From contig NZ_CP064788.1 of NCBI RefSeq assembly GCF_017094525.1, positions 1,659,030 to 1,723,029 on the forward strand: a DNA stretch of 64,000 nucleotides. The letters are read 5' to 3'. The notes beneath the pieces are model-generated. The model saw only the letters and a list, made by a program, of their open reading frames with translations, was not told the origin of the DNA and made no database searches. Source of the DNA: Halapricum desulfuricans. Its GTDB lineage: Archaea; Halobacteriota; Halobacteria; Halobacteriales; Haloarculaceae. Positions within the stretch are counted from its first letter, which is position 1, and each line of letters opens with the position of its first letter. This document shows, in pieces, positions 23,097 to 30,544 of the stretch. The position numbers were made by a program, and so were the translations under genes.

Positions 23097-25450
23097 GCGA
23101 ACGCGATTCGGAGGGCGGACTGACACGACGCTCACTGTTGAAAACCGCGGCCGCGGGAGCCGTCGCCAGCACCGCCGGCTGTGGGTCGATCCTTTCAACT
23201 TCGTCTTCGTCGTCGCTGACGCGCGGTACGGAGACGGCGTACGGCAACTGCTGGCAGTGTCACAAGGCCTGCGGCATGGAGGTGACGCTCAACGAGGCGG
23301 GCGAAGCGACGGAGCTCCACGGCATCGACGGCCATCCGCGCGGCAGCGCCGGCGAGGGAACGAAAGGGACCCTCTGTCCGAAAGGCCTCTCCCAACTGGA
23401 GAAGGCCTACTCGCCCGAGCGGATCAAGCAGCCCCACGTCCGCAAGGACGGCGAACTACAGAAGGTCGACTGGGACGAGGCGATCTCCTATACGGCCGAC
23501 CGCCTGGAGGATTTCGCCGACGAGTACGGGCCCGAATCGCTGATCGAGTTCCACGGCTGGGGGACCTCCGGGGTCTTCAGCACGCTGTTCCGGAATCTCT
23601 ATGGCTGCCCCAACCACGTTCCGCACCCGACGCCGACCTGTTTCGGCTCGATGGCGGTGACGGGCACGCTGATGGGTCTCGGCGGCGGAAACATCCGCTG
23701 GATCGACTACCCCAACACCGAGTACATCTTGGTGTGGGGTCGAGACCCCCTGGAGAGTTTCGCCGGCCAGTGGGAGGCCAAACAACTCCTCAAAGCTCGC
23801 GAGCGCGGCGCGAAGATCGTCACGATCGATCCGGTCTACACCGAGACCGCAAAGAAATCTGACGTGTGGCTCCCGATCGAACCCCGGACCGACGGCGCGC
23901 TGGCGCTGGCGATGGCCAACGTCATCATCGAGGAGGGGCTGTACGACGAGGAGTTTGTTGAAGAGTACACGCACGGCTTCGAGACCTACAAGGAGGCTGT
24001 CGCCGACAAGACCCCCGAGTGGGCCGCAGAGAAGACCGGTCTGGCCGAACACGACGGACTGGGCGCAGAGACGATCCGCGAGATCGCTATCGGATTCGCC
24101 GAGGCCGCTCCCGCGGCAGGAATCACTTCCTGGACCGGACTCGGTCAGAGCGCCGACCACCAGAAGGGCGCACAGAACGTGGTCGCGCTGACGGCGCTGG
24201 TCGGCAACATCGACCGACCCGGCGGGCAGCGCTGGCACACCAGCCCGCCCCTGTCGGACCCCTTCGAGGTCGGCTGTGAGGAAGAACTCCCGAACAACGC
24301 CGCGGACAACCCGTGCTATCTCACGGACAAAGAATCGGGCTACGCCTCGATGACCGGTAAGCCGGTCCAGAACCGCGTTCCCGAGATGGTGGACAACGGC
24401 GACGTTCGGGGGATGGTCTACTACTACCGGAATCCGGTCACCGACGGGGCCGCCCAAGAGTGGCTCGGCACCGACGAGCGGGAGGGCGCCCTCGAGAAGA
24501 TGGACCTGGTCGTCGGGATCGACGCCTTCTGGAGCGAGACCGCCCGCAAGGCCGACGTGGTCCTGCCCGAAGCCTCACAGCTCGAAAAGCCCATGTTCGA
24601 ATCCGGCGGGTACGGCGCGTACAACGAACATCCGTGGATCACCGGATCGAAGGCCGCGATCGAGCCCCAGTGGAACAGCAAGCCCGGCTTCGAGATCGTC
24701 AGCGAACTCGGCCGTGAGATGGGCTACGAGGAGTATTTCCCCTGGGAGGACAAGACGGAATTCATCAACGACCAGCTCGAGGCGGTCGATCTCACGCTCG
24801 AGGAACTGGAACAGGAGCACGATACCTACTACGTGTTCGACGACGAGCAGCACCGCAACCCCTACGAGAAGTGGAAAGGCGGCGGCTTCGCGCAAGGGGC
24901 CGAGGAGTTCTGGTTCGACCTCGACAAGAAGCTCGAGGGGATGTACGGCAAACTCAGCGAGCAAGTCGGTGCCGAGATCACGACCGGCCCGCAGTGGGTC
25001 GAACCCGGAACGATCGGCGACGAGCTGACCGAGGAGTATCCCCTGGAGATGCTCGACACCCGGACTGTGGAGTTCTCACATGGCGGCGATCAGGCGCTGT
25101 CGCTCCCCCTCGAGCAACTCGCCGAGTCGTACGGCCTCGAACACGAGGACTACCGCGGCAACTACCTGGTGATCCATCCGGACCAAGCGGGCGAGCGCGA
25201 CATCGAGCACGGCGACATGGTGACGATCGCCTCCGAACACGGCGAGGCCGAACTGATGGCGGCCGTGACGGAGGGGATCCATCCGGGTGCGGTCAGCGTC
25301 GAACCGTACGGCTTCGGTCGGGGGTCGATCCAGCCAGACGGCGACGGTGCGAACAACATGCTACTCAACAGTCCAGAACAGATCGATCCGGTATCGGGCG
25401 AGATAGACAGGCACATCGCGGTCGAGGTTTCCCCCGGAGGTGACGACTGA
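23093..25450 (+). CDS. Tat-exported molybdopterin oxidoreductase, catalytic subunit (Psr/Phs/Dms family)
   Basis: Extracytoplasmic terminal reductase with Mo-bisPGD and one 4Fe-4S cluster. GTG start at 23093. Tat motif TRRSLLK (residues 11-17), hydrophobic stretch and a lipobox ending Cys30 (STAGC), so a Tat lipoprotein. Cluster ligands Cys53, Cys56, Cys60 and Cys95. In the Mo-ligand region HPTPTCFGS the residue is Cys183, as in polysulfide/thiosulfate/tetrathionate reductases, whereas DmsA has Ser. C-terminal cofactor domain DYRGNYLVIHPDQAGERDIEHGDMVTI is intact. 785 residues. Operon A-B-C-D with tiny overlaps. Substrate unproved; a sulfur oxyanion or polysulfide is favoured over DMSO. Confidence 0.88.
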   Translation: MSERDSEGGLTRRSLLKTAAAGAVASTAGCGSILSTSSSSSLTRGTETAYGNCWQCHKACGMEVTLNEAGEATELHGIDGHPRGSAGEGTKGTLCPKGLSQLEKAYSPERIKQPHVRKDGELQKVDWDEAISYTADRLEDFADEYGPESLIEFHGWGTSGVFSTLFRNLYGCPNHVPHPTPTCFGSMAVTGTLMGLGGGNIRWIDYPNTEYILVWGRDPLESFAGQWEAKQLLKARERGAKIVTIDPVYTETAKKSDVWLPIEPRTDGALALAMANVIIEEGLYDEEFVEEYTHGFETYKEAVADKTPEWAAEKTGLAEHDGLGAETIREIAIGFAEAAPAAGITSWTGLGQSADHQKGAQNVVALTALVGNIDRPGGQRWHTSPPLSDPFEVGCEEELPNNAADNPCYLTDKESGYASMTGKPVQNRVPEMVDNGDVRGMVYYYRNPVTDGAAQEWLGTDEREGALEKMDLVVGIDAFWSETARKADVVLPEASQLEKPMFESGGYGAYNEHPWITGSKAAIEPQWNSKPGFEIVSELGREMGYEEYFPWEDKTEFINDQLEAVDLTLEELEQEHDTYYVFDDEQHRNPYEKWKGGGFAQGAEEFWFDLDKKLEGMYGKLSEQVGAEITTGPQWVEPGTIGDELTEEYPLEMLDTRTVEFSHGGDQALSLPLEQLAESYGLEHEDYRGNYLVIHPDQAGERDIEHGDMVTIASEHGEAELMAAVTEGIHPGAVSVEPYGFGRGSIQPDGDGANNMLLNSPEQIDPVSGEIDRHIAVEVSPGGDD

Positions 25451-26079
25451 TGGGCGAACAGTGGGGTTTTTATTTCGACCCCGACAGCTGTATGGGCTGT
25501 AACGCCTGTTCGATCGCCTGCAAGAACCGCCACGACACCGACGCCGGCCACGTCGACTGGCGGCGCGTCGAGACGGTCTCGGAGGGTGCGTTCCCCGACT
25601 ACGAGGAGACGAACATCTCCCTGTCGTGTATGCACTGCGAGGACGCCCCCTGCGAGGAGGTCTGTCCGACCGGTGCGATCGAGAAACGCGAGAGCGACGG
25701 GATCGTCACGATCGACCAGGACAAGTGTATCGGCTGTGGCTACTGCGGCTGGGCCTGTCCGTACGGCGCGCCACAGTACGGCGACGACGGCCTGATGCAG
25801 AAGTGTAACCTCTGTCTGGACAAGGGGCCGGGCAGCGGAGCCGACGCGCCTTCGAAGAACGAACAGCAGGCCAACGGCGAGGCGCTCGAACCGGCCTGTG
25901 TCGACGAATGTGTCGGCGACGCGCTCGACGCTGGCCCGGTCGGGGAGCTGCTCGACAGGGCCTCGCAGGAGGCCGCCGAGCGCTTCGAACAGAACCGGAC
26001 GAACGTGATCATCGATTCGACCGGCGAGAACAGTGTGACAGGGATGCAAGGCGTCCGACAGGCGACTGAGGACTCATGA
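25450..26079 (+). CDS. Four-cluster ferredoxin subunit (DmsB/PsrB type)
   Basis: Electron-transfer subunit between the membrane anchor and the molybdenum subunit. DPDSCMGCNACSIACKNRHD (first CxxCxxCxxxC), LSCMHCEDAPCEEVCPTGAI (second), QDKCIGCGYCGWACPYGAP (third) and KCNLC...ACVDECVGDAL (fourth), so four 4Fe-4S clusters. An insertion between the two halves of the last site (GPGSGADAPSKNEQQANGEA) is longer than in bacterial DmsB. No export signal of its own; presumably hitch-hikes with subunit A. ATG overlaps the A stop by 1 nt (TGATG). Confidence 0.92.
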   Translation: MGEQWGFYFDPDSCMGCNACSIACKNRHDTDAGHVDWRRVETVSEGAFPDYEETNISLSCMHCEDAPCEEVCPTGAIEKRESDGIVTIDQDKCIGCGYCGWACPYGAPQYGDDGLMQKCNLCLDKGPGSGADAPSKNEQQANGEALEPACVDECVGDALDAGPVGELLDRASQEAAERFEQNRTNVIIDSTGENSVTGMQGVRQATEDS

Positions 26080-27170
26080 GCGATATCGCAACCGGATCCG
26101 ATCTCCTGTGGATCGCGCGAGGCCACTGGGAAATCTTCATCGCCACCTACCTGTTTCTGGGTGGGCTGAGCGGCGGCGCGTACCTCACCTCCGTCGTCTC
26201 CTCGGAGGTGTTCCGGCCGCGTGCCCGGGGCCCCGACGAGATTTTCGCCTGCGAGGAGACCTCACGATGGGGTGCTATCGTCGGAGTCCTCGCCATCGCC
26301 GTCGGCGGCGTGGCGCTGCTGTCGCACCTCGGCGCGCCGCTGCGCGCGCTCACGTTCCCGGTGCTGTTCACCAACTTCGGCTCGTGGCTGGTCATCGGGA
26401 CGTGGTTTATCGTGCTGTTCGCACTGTTCGTCACGATCGAGGCCTTCTGGTTGCTGTTCGGCGAGGAACACGCCGGCTCCGAGGGCCTGAGCTACGTCCC
26501 GCGCTGGATCGTCGCCTGGATCGACGACGTGCTCCCGCTTCCCGAGGGATGGAGCATCGTCGCCGCGCTCGACTGGCTCGCGGACCGCCTCCGACCGACC
26601 GAACGCGCTCGACGCGTCGTTCACGCCGTCGGGAGCGTCGCCGCTGTCGGCGTCATCGTCTACACCGCGCTGCTGTTGACCGACGTCTCGGTGGTCCCGC
26701 TGTGGGACCGACAGTACCTGCCGATCGTCTTCCTCATGAGCGGTCCCTCGACGGGCATCTCCGCGGCGCTGCTCGGGACCGTCGCCAGCGGCGGCGGCCT
26801 CAGCCGGACGAACCACCTGTTCTGTCTGGCCGACGACGCTCTCATCGCCGTCGAGACGGTGACGCTGGTCGGACTGCTGGTCGCCCTCTCGTCAGGCAGT
26901 CCGGCGGGCGAGCAGAGCTACGACCTCCTGGTGAACGGGGCGTACTTCCCGCACTTCGCCGTCGGCGTCCTCGCGCTCGGACTCGTCGTCCCGTTTGGGC
27001 TCTCGATGACGATGACCGGGCTGGTCCGGTTCACCGACATCGAACACCGGTGGGGAGCCGCGTTCACCGGCGGATTCGCTCTGAAGTACGTCCTCGTGCT
27101 CGCCGGCGGGTTCCTGCTCCGGTACACGCTCCTCTTCGGCGCGGTCAAACAGCCGCTGGGGGTGCCGTGA
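26076..27170 (+). CDS. NrfD/PsrC-type membrane anchor subunit
   Basis: Quinol-oxidising membrane subunit. 364 residues, about eight hydrophobic segments, starting with WEIFIATYLFLGGLSGGAYLTS, the characteristic NrfD first helix with GGLSGG. Further helices include LAIAVGGVALLSHLGAPL, WLVIGTWFIVLFALFVTIEAFWLLF and VLALGLVVPFGLSMTM. It overlaps the ferredoxin gene by 4 bp (ATGA). It has no heme-ligand pattern, so electrons come from menaquinol directly, as in PsrC; the direction of flow is inferred. Confidence 0.9.
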   Translation: MSDIATGSDLLWIARGHWEIFIATYLFLGGLSGGAYLTSVVSSEVFRPRARGPDEIFACEETSRWGAIVGVLAIAVGGVALLSHLGAPLRALTFPVLFTNFGSWLVIGTWFIVLFALFVTIEAFWLLFGEEHAGSEGLSYVPRWIVAWIDDVLPLPEGWSIVAALDWLADRLRPTERARRVVHAVGSVAAVGVIVYTALLLTDVSVVPLWDRQYLPIVFLMSGPSTGISAALLGTVASGGGLSRTNHLFCLADDALIAVETVTLVGLLVALSSGSPAGEQSYDLLVNGAYFPHFAVGVLALGLVVPFGLSMTMTGLVRFTDIEHRWGAAFTGGFALKYVLVLAGGFLLRYTLLFGAVKQPLGVP

Positions 27171-27180
27171 CGTGGCGTCG

Positions 27181-27861
27181 ATGTCTTCCCCCAGCGACGA
27201 TCCCGGCTCCCCGTCTGTGTCCGTCTTCGAGCAGTCGGCGGCCTGGCGGGACCTGCACGTCCTTCTGGCGACCGGGCTTCGTCACCCCGACGAGCAGTTC
27301 AGAGCGGCTCTCGAGACTGGCGAGTTCGAAGCGGAACTGCGGTCACTCGTGTCTGAGCTCGATGTCGGTCTCGCGATTTCGGTCGTGCCGCCGGTCGAGC
27401 GGAGCGACGGACTCACGACGGCGTACATCGATCTCTTCGAGGGCGGGCAACAGCCCTACGCCCCACCGGTAGAGTCCCCGTATCGACCCTGGTACGACAG
27501 GGACGAGGGCGGGCTGATGAACGGACCGTCGGCCGCCGAGATGCGCCAGCGCTACCGTGCGCTCGATGTGTCCGTCCCCGACGCGTACTCGCCGGATCAC
27601 ATCGCACTGCTGCTGGAGTACGGGAGCCTGCTGCTCGAAGCCGACGAGCGTGAGGCCTATCGATCGTTCGTTCGCACGCACTTCGAGTGGGTGCCGGCAC
27701 TCAGGCGCGCGACGGACACGGCGGCCGCGAACGCGCCGGTCTACCGCTGGCTCGCCGTGCTGATCGACGAACTGTGTGTCGCTCTCCGGGACCGTCTGGA
27801 CGTCCCGGATCCGACTGCGGAGGACGTTGATCGGATGGTCGCCCGGGCCGGCAACAGCTGA
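27181..27861 (+). CDS. TorD/DmsD-like molybdoenzyme chaperone
   Basis: Cytosolic redox-enzyme maturation protein that holds the Tat substrate until cofactor is loaded. All-helical, with SPSVSVFEQSAAWRDLHVLLATGLRHPDEQF, YIDLFEGGQQPYAPPVESPY (the TorD-family Y-x-x-LF...P-P-x-ES-Y pattern), ALDVSVPDAYSPDHIALLLEYGSLLLE (the D-H-x-x-x-x-LE core) and WVPALRR. ATG at 27181 used; a GTG at 27172 is possible. Follows subunit C after 10 bp, the usual place in such operons. Confidence 0.88.
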   Translation: MSSPSDDPGSPSVSVFEQSAAWRDLHVLLATGLRHPDEQFRAALETGEFEAELRSLVSELDVGLAISVVPPVERSDGLTTAYIDLFEGGQQPYAPPVESPYRPWYDRDEGGLMNGPSAAEMRQRYRALDVSVPDAYSPDHIALLLEYGSLLLEADEREAYRSFVRTHFEWVPALRRATDTAAANAPVYRWLAVLIDELCVALRDRLDVPDPTAEDVDRMVARAGNS

Positions 27862-27910
27862 CGGACGCCTCCGTCGCGAGGTTTCAGTTCGACCCGCCGA
27901 AGAGCGTCGT

Positions 27911-28399
27911 ATGGATGAACGGCGCGGTTTCGACGACGTGACGCGACTCTCGGCGGCCGTCGAGACGCTCCGTGAGGCGGCGACGCCGCTGGATCGGACG
28001 GAGCAACTCGGGCTGTCGGCGGCCGAGCGGCGCGTCCTTGCGACGCCCGTCGGCGAGGATGTCGAAGCGGAACAGCGGTTGTTCGAGCCGGGCCACCGGC
28101 TACGGCCCTCGGATCTGGGGCTGCTGAAGGCGACCGGCCTCCGCGAGGTCGACGTGCCCGTCGGGCTGGTGACCGACGAACAGGGCCAGCGACTTGTCTA
28201 CACTGTTGAGAAGAGGCCATCGAGTCGTTCGATGCGGTGGTCCGCGAGGACGCAGTGTCCGCGCTCGACGGGGTCGAACCGCTCGACGTGGGCGGCGTCG
28301 AGGCCGGCGTTCCAGGCCGCACCGACGTCAGATGGGCTGTCGCCGACGAGGATCGTTTCCCCGTCGCCGGAGACGCCGAGATCGTCGAGCGCCCGGTAG
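27911..28399 (+). pseudogene. MoeA-like fragment lacking the central domain
   Basis: From ATG 27911, residues 1-45 resemble the start of MoeA (VETLREAATPLDRTEQLGLSAAERRVLATPV). They are followed almost at once by EPGHRLRPSDLGLLKATGLREVDVPVG, which in MoeA lies far downstream, in the part that precedes the molybdopterin-binding domain. The frame stays open after about residue 96 only because it runs antisense into the HAD gene at 28198. A full MoeA has about 400 residues. It is probably a decayed or minimal molybdenum-insertion gene at the end of the molybdenum operon. The domain assignment is from memory of MoeA motifs. Confidence 0.5.
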
Positions 28400-28836
28400 A
28401 CCGGGTTCGGGTCGGGTTTCCAGCCGACGTCGTCGCCGCAGCAGACGACGGTGTCGAACCGGTCTGCGATGTCGAGGCGCTCGAGCACGGCCTCAGTCAG
28501 CGGCGGCTGGCTGTGAGTGACGACGCCGACCGGCCCCTCGAGATCGGCGAGCAGTCGCTCGGCGTCGTCGTAGAGGTAGGTCGCTTCGGCGCGACGGACG
28601 GGGTCTTCGATCTCGTGAAAGAGTTCCCAGAACGGTTCGGGGTCAATCCCCCACTGACGCAGTTGCGCGTTTCGCGAGCCGCCGAACCCGTGCCAGAGCG
28701 TCGTCACTTCGGCATCGGAGAACGCTCTGCCGAGGCGGTCGCCGATCTCGTCGAAGACCCGTCGTGGATGGGCGGGATCGACATCGACCAGCGTCCCATC
28801 GAGGTCGAACAGCCACGCGTCGTAGGCGCTCGCCAT
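28198..28836 (-). CDS. HAD-superfamily phosphatase
   Basis: Start chosen at ATG 28836 (MASAYDAWLFDLDGTLVDVD), placing the nucleophile motif DLDGT at residues 11-15 as usual; a longer frame to 28911 has no conserved residues. Motif II VVTHSQPPL, motif III lysine in VGWKPDPNPVYRALDDLG, and motif IV ILVGDSPSDVGAAWNAG. 212 residues, Gph-like subgroup I cap (helical). Substrate not predictable. Convergent with and overlapping the MoeA-like fragment. Confidence 0.88.
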   Translation of the reverse strand: MASAYDAWLFDLDGTLVDVDPAHPRRVFDEIGDRLGRAFSDAEVTTLWHGFGGSRNAQLRQWGIDPEPFWELFHEIEDPVRRAEATYLYDDAERLLADLEGPVGVVTHSQPPLTEAVLERLDIADRFDTVVCCGDDVGWKPDPNPVYRALDDLGVSGDGETILVGDSPSDVGAAWNAGLDAAHVERFDPVERGHCVLADHRIERLDGLFSTV

Positions 28837-28919
28837 CGGATCGGCTGATAGGCGGCCGTCGAGTAAGAGCGTTGCGCCGGGACGAAACTCTGAGGCCGAT
28901 CGAGCCCTCACGCAAGGTA

Positions 28920-29687
28920 ATGAACGTCGCAGTGCTGACCGTGGGCGACGAACTCCTCTCCGGGGACACCGACAACGCCAACGGCACGTGGCTCGCGAAC
29001 GAGGTGACCGACCGCGGGGCCGACGTCCGGCGGATCCTCGCGCTACCGGACGATCGAGCGACGATCGCTGATGTCGTCGATCAGTACAGCGATGCCTTCG
29101 ATGCCGTGATCGTCACCGGCGGGATCGGCGGCACGCCCGACGACGTGACAGTCGAGGCCGTCGCCGACGCGTTCGACCGCGGACTCGTCGTCAGCGAACA
29201 GGCGCGCGCCCGGATCGAACAGCGCCTCTCGGAGATCGGCGAGTCCGTCCCGCAGCTGGAGATCGACGTCGATGCGGAGGCGTCGATCCCGGACGGGGCC
29301 GAACCGCTCGTCAATCCGGCGGGGCTCGCGCCCGGCTGTCGGCTGGCGAACGTCTACGTGCTGCCGGGGATCCCCGGCGAGATGAAAGCCATGTTCGAGA
29401 CGGTCGCCGAGGACTTCGCGGGCGACCTCAACTCGCGGTTCCTCTATACGGTCGAACCGGAGGCCAACATCGTCTCCGAACTGCGTGCCGTCCGCGAGCG
29501 CTTCGGCGTCCGCGTCGGGTGCTATCCCGACCGGGAAGCGCGACACAACCGCCTCAAACTGACCGGGAGCGACGACCAGTCGCTCGACGCGGCGACCGAG
29601 TGGCTGCTCGGGGCGATCGACGCCAGCGAGACGCCCGTCGAACGGGAGTGGGACTCCGACGAAGAGCCGGCCGGCGGCCCCGAGTGA
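28920..29687 (+). CDS. cinA: CinA/MoaB-like molybdopterin-binding-fold protein
   Basis: N-terminal CinA (competence/damage) domain alone, without the nicotinamide-nucleotide amidase domain. VAVLTVGDELLSGDTDNANGTWLANEVTDRGADV, DAVIVTGGIGGTPDDVTVEAVADAF and LPGIPGEMKAMFETVAEDF are the standard motifs. In bacteria this domain carries ADP-ribose pyrophosphatase activity; the archaeal role is less clear. ATG at 28920, 255 residues, divergent from the HAD gene. Its closeness to a molybdenum operon may be chance. Confidence 0.88.
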   Translation: MNVAVLTVGDELLSGDTDNANGTWLANEVTDRGADVRRILALPDDRATIADVVDQYSDAFDAVIVTGGIGGTPDDVTVEAVADAFDRGLVVSEQARARIEQRLSEIGESVPQLEIDVDAEASIPDGAEPLVNPAGLAPGCRLANVYVLPGIPGEMKAMFETVAEDFAGDLNSRFLYTVEPEANIVSELRAVRERFGVRVGCYPDREARHNRLKLTGSDDQSLDAATEWLLGAIDASETPVEREWDSDEEPAGGPE

Positions 29688-29757
29688 TCCGTCTCCCGCA
29701 GTGACCTCCGACTAGACCTCTCAGTTTGCGAGAGAGTACCGAATTCGTTCAGAATGA

Positions 29758-30210
29758 TTTATTATCATAGACACAGTACATTCACATCCCGTTAGAAAAC
29801 GGGGACACACCGGACGACGCATCTCGGAACTCCCGACAGGGACAAAGGGATGCGTTTGGGGCACAACCAAGCGTCCCGTAACAGGGATCCGAGGTCGCGC
29901 CCTGAAGGAGAACCGAAGCAGTCCACAACTGATCCGGCCGGCCGGATCAGCGCGAAGGCCAACTACCGGACGCCACGTAAGTGGCATTCGGGAACCCGAC
30001 ACGCTGGCAAACGCTGGTGAAAGCCCAGATAAAGTCCGCGAGGACAAGGCCGATGGAAGCTCGGCTACAGCCGGCACGTGTGTCGGCACAGCCGAACGGA
30101 CCGTGGAAAACGGCTCCTGTCCGGGTCCAAACCGTGCTAACGGGATTTTCACGCTTTCTTCGATGTCGGAGCAACTGCTCTCCAGTCATGTCGGAGCCAT
30201 TGCGCCGTGA
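29758..30210 (+). other. Structured GC-rich 5' block of the TnpB element; long open frame without start
   Basis: The stretch is full of local stems: CCCGT/ACGGG (about 29788-29802), GATCCGGCC/GGCCGGATC (29930-29947, an exact 18-bp palindrome), GCCAC/GTGGC near 29970-29985, GTCCGCGAGGAC near 30034, and GCCGGCA/TGTCGGC near 30069-30088. One plus frame is open for 150 codons to TGA 30208-30210 but has no usable start in the open part before the structured region. This looks more like a structured RNA or a DNA-folding region than a protein. Its strand as RNA is assumed from tnpB. Confidence 0.45.
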
Positions 30211-30259
30211 AATCCGTCCAGTCACCGAAACGGTCACTATCTTGATTCAGCGAGAGAAT

Positions 30260-30325
30260 CCCGCCCTTCCCGTGAGTGACGAGCGTTCCGACGCTTAGTC
30301 GGAACCGAGGAGCGAACAGGGCGGG
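30260..30325 (+). other. Double-stem fold just upstream of the RHH/tnpB promoters
   Basis: Outer pair CCCGCCCT (30260-30267) and AGGGCGGG (30318-30325) encloses an inner hairpin GTTCCGAC (30285-30292) and GTCGGAAC (30298-30305) with a five-base loop. Both are exact. It may be part of the 5' structured RNA or a transposon-end fold displaced inward. Confidence 0.6.
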
Positions 30326-30361
30326 CGTGAATCGCGTACGCTCCGGTAAGAAACCACCACG

Positions 30362-30505
30362 TCACTGCTGGTCTTGAGTCTCCAACGCTTCCAGACCAGC
30401 TTCTAACACTTTTGCATAGGCTTCCGAGAGGTTCAGGTCGTTCGCTTCTGCGTAGTCTTTGATTCGTCCGTGGATTGCCCAGTCAATGTCGATGTTTGGC
30501 CTCAT
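30362..30505 (-). CDS. RHH-like small DNA-binding protein of the TnpB element (47 aa)
   Basis: ATG at 30505, TGA at 30362: MRPNIDIDWAIHGRIKDYAEAN then DLNLSEAYAKVLEAGLEALE and a short polar tail. Beta strand (NIDID) plus two helices is the ribbon-helix-helix layout. Divergent from tnpB with 39 bp between the starts, so it could bind and control the shared promoter region. Too short for usual gene finders. Similar divergent small genes accompany haloarchaeal tnpB genes in my recollection. Confidence 0.7.
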   Translation of the reverse strand: MRPNIDIDWAIHGRIKDYAEANDLNLSEAYAKVLEAGLEALETQDQQ

Positions 30506-30512
30506 CGGTGGA

Positions 30513-30540
30513 CTTATTAGATATTGGGACTAATTATACT
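30513..30540. promoter_or_regulatory. Overlapping divergent promoters of RHH gene and tnpB
   Basis: Plus-strand AT-rich TTATTAGATATT (about 30514-30525) lies 20-30 bp before the tnpB ATG. Minus-strand TATAATTA (30531-30538 read in reverse) lies 26-33 bp before the RHH ATG. Both genes would be leaderless, and a protein bound here could block both. Confidence 0.5.
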
Positions 30541-30544
30541 TTGG

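Noticed and set aside
23093-25450. Calling the catalytic subunit DmsA outright
   Set aside because: Context and the ferredoxin subunit are DmsB-like, but Cys183 at the Mo-ligand position is not the Ser of DmsA, so only a broad family name was given.
29880-30120. RNase P RNA or cobalamin riboswitch in the TnpB 5' block
   Set aside because: Some short stretches recall these RNAs (GGGAACCC, AAAGTCCGCGAGG), but the universally conserved P RNA core and the B12 box are missing, and no downstream B12 or tRNA-processing gene is present.
29758-30210. A 150-codon protein gene in the TnpB 5' block
   Set aside because: No start codon in the open upstream part, many strong stems, and codon use unlike neighbours; treated as structured non-coding.
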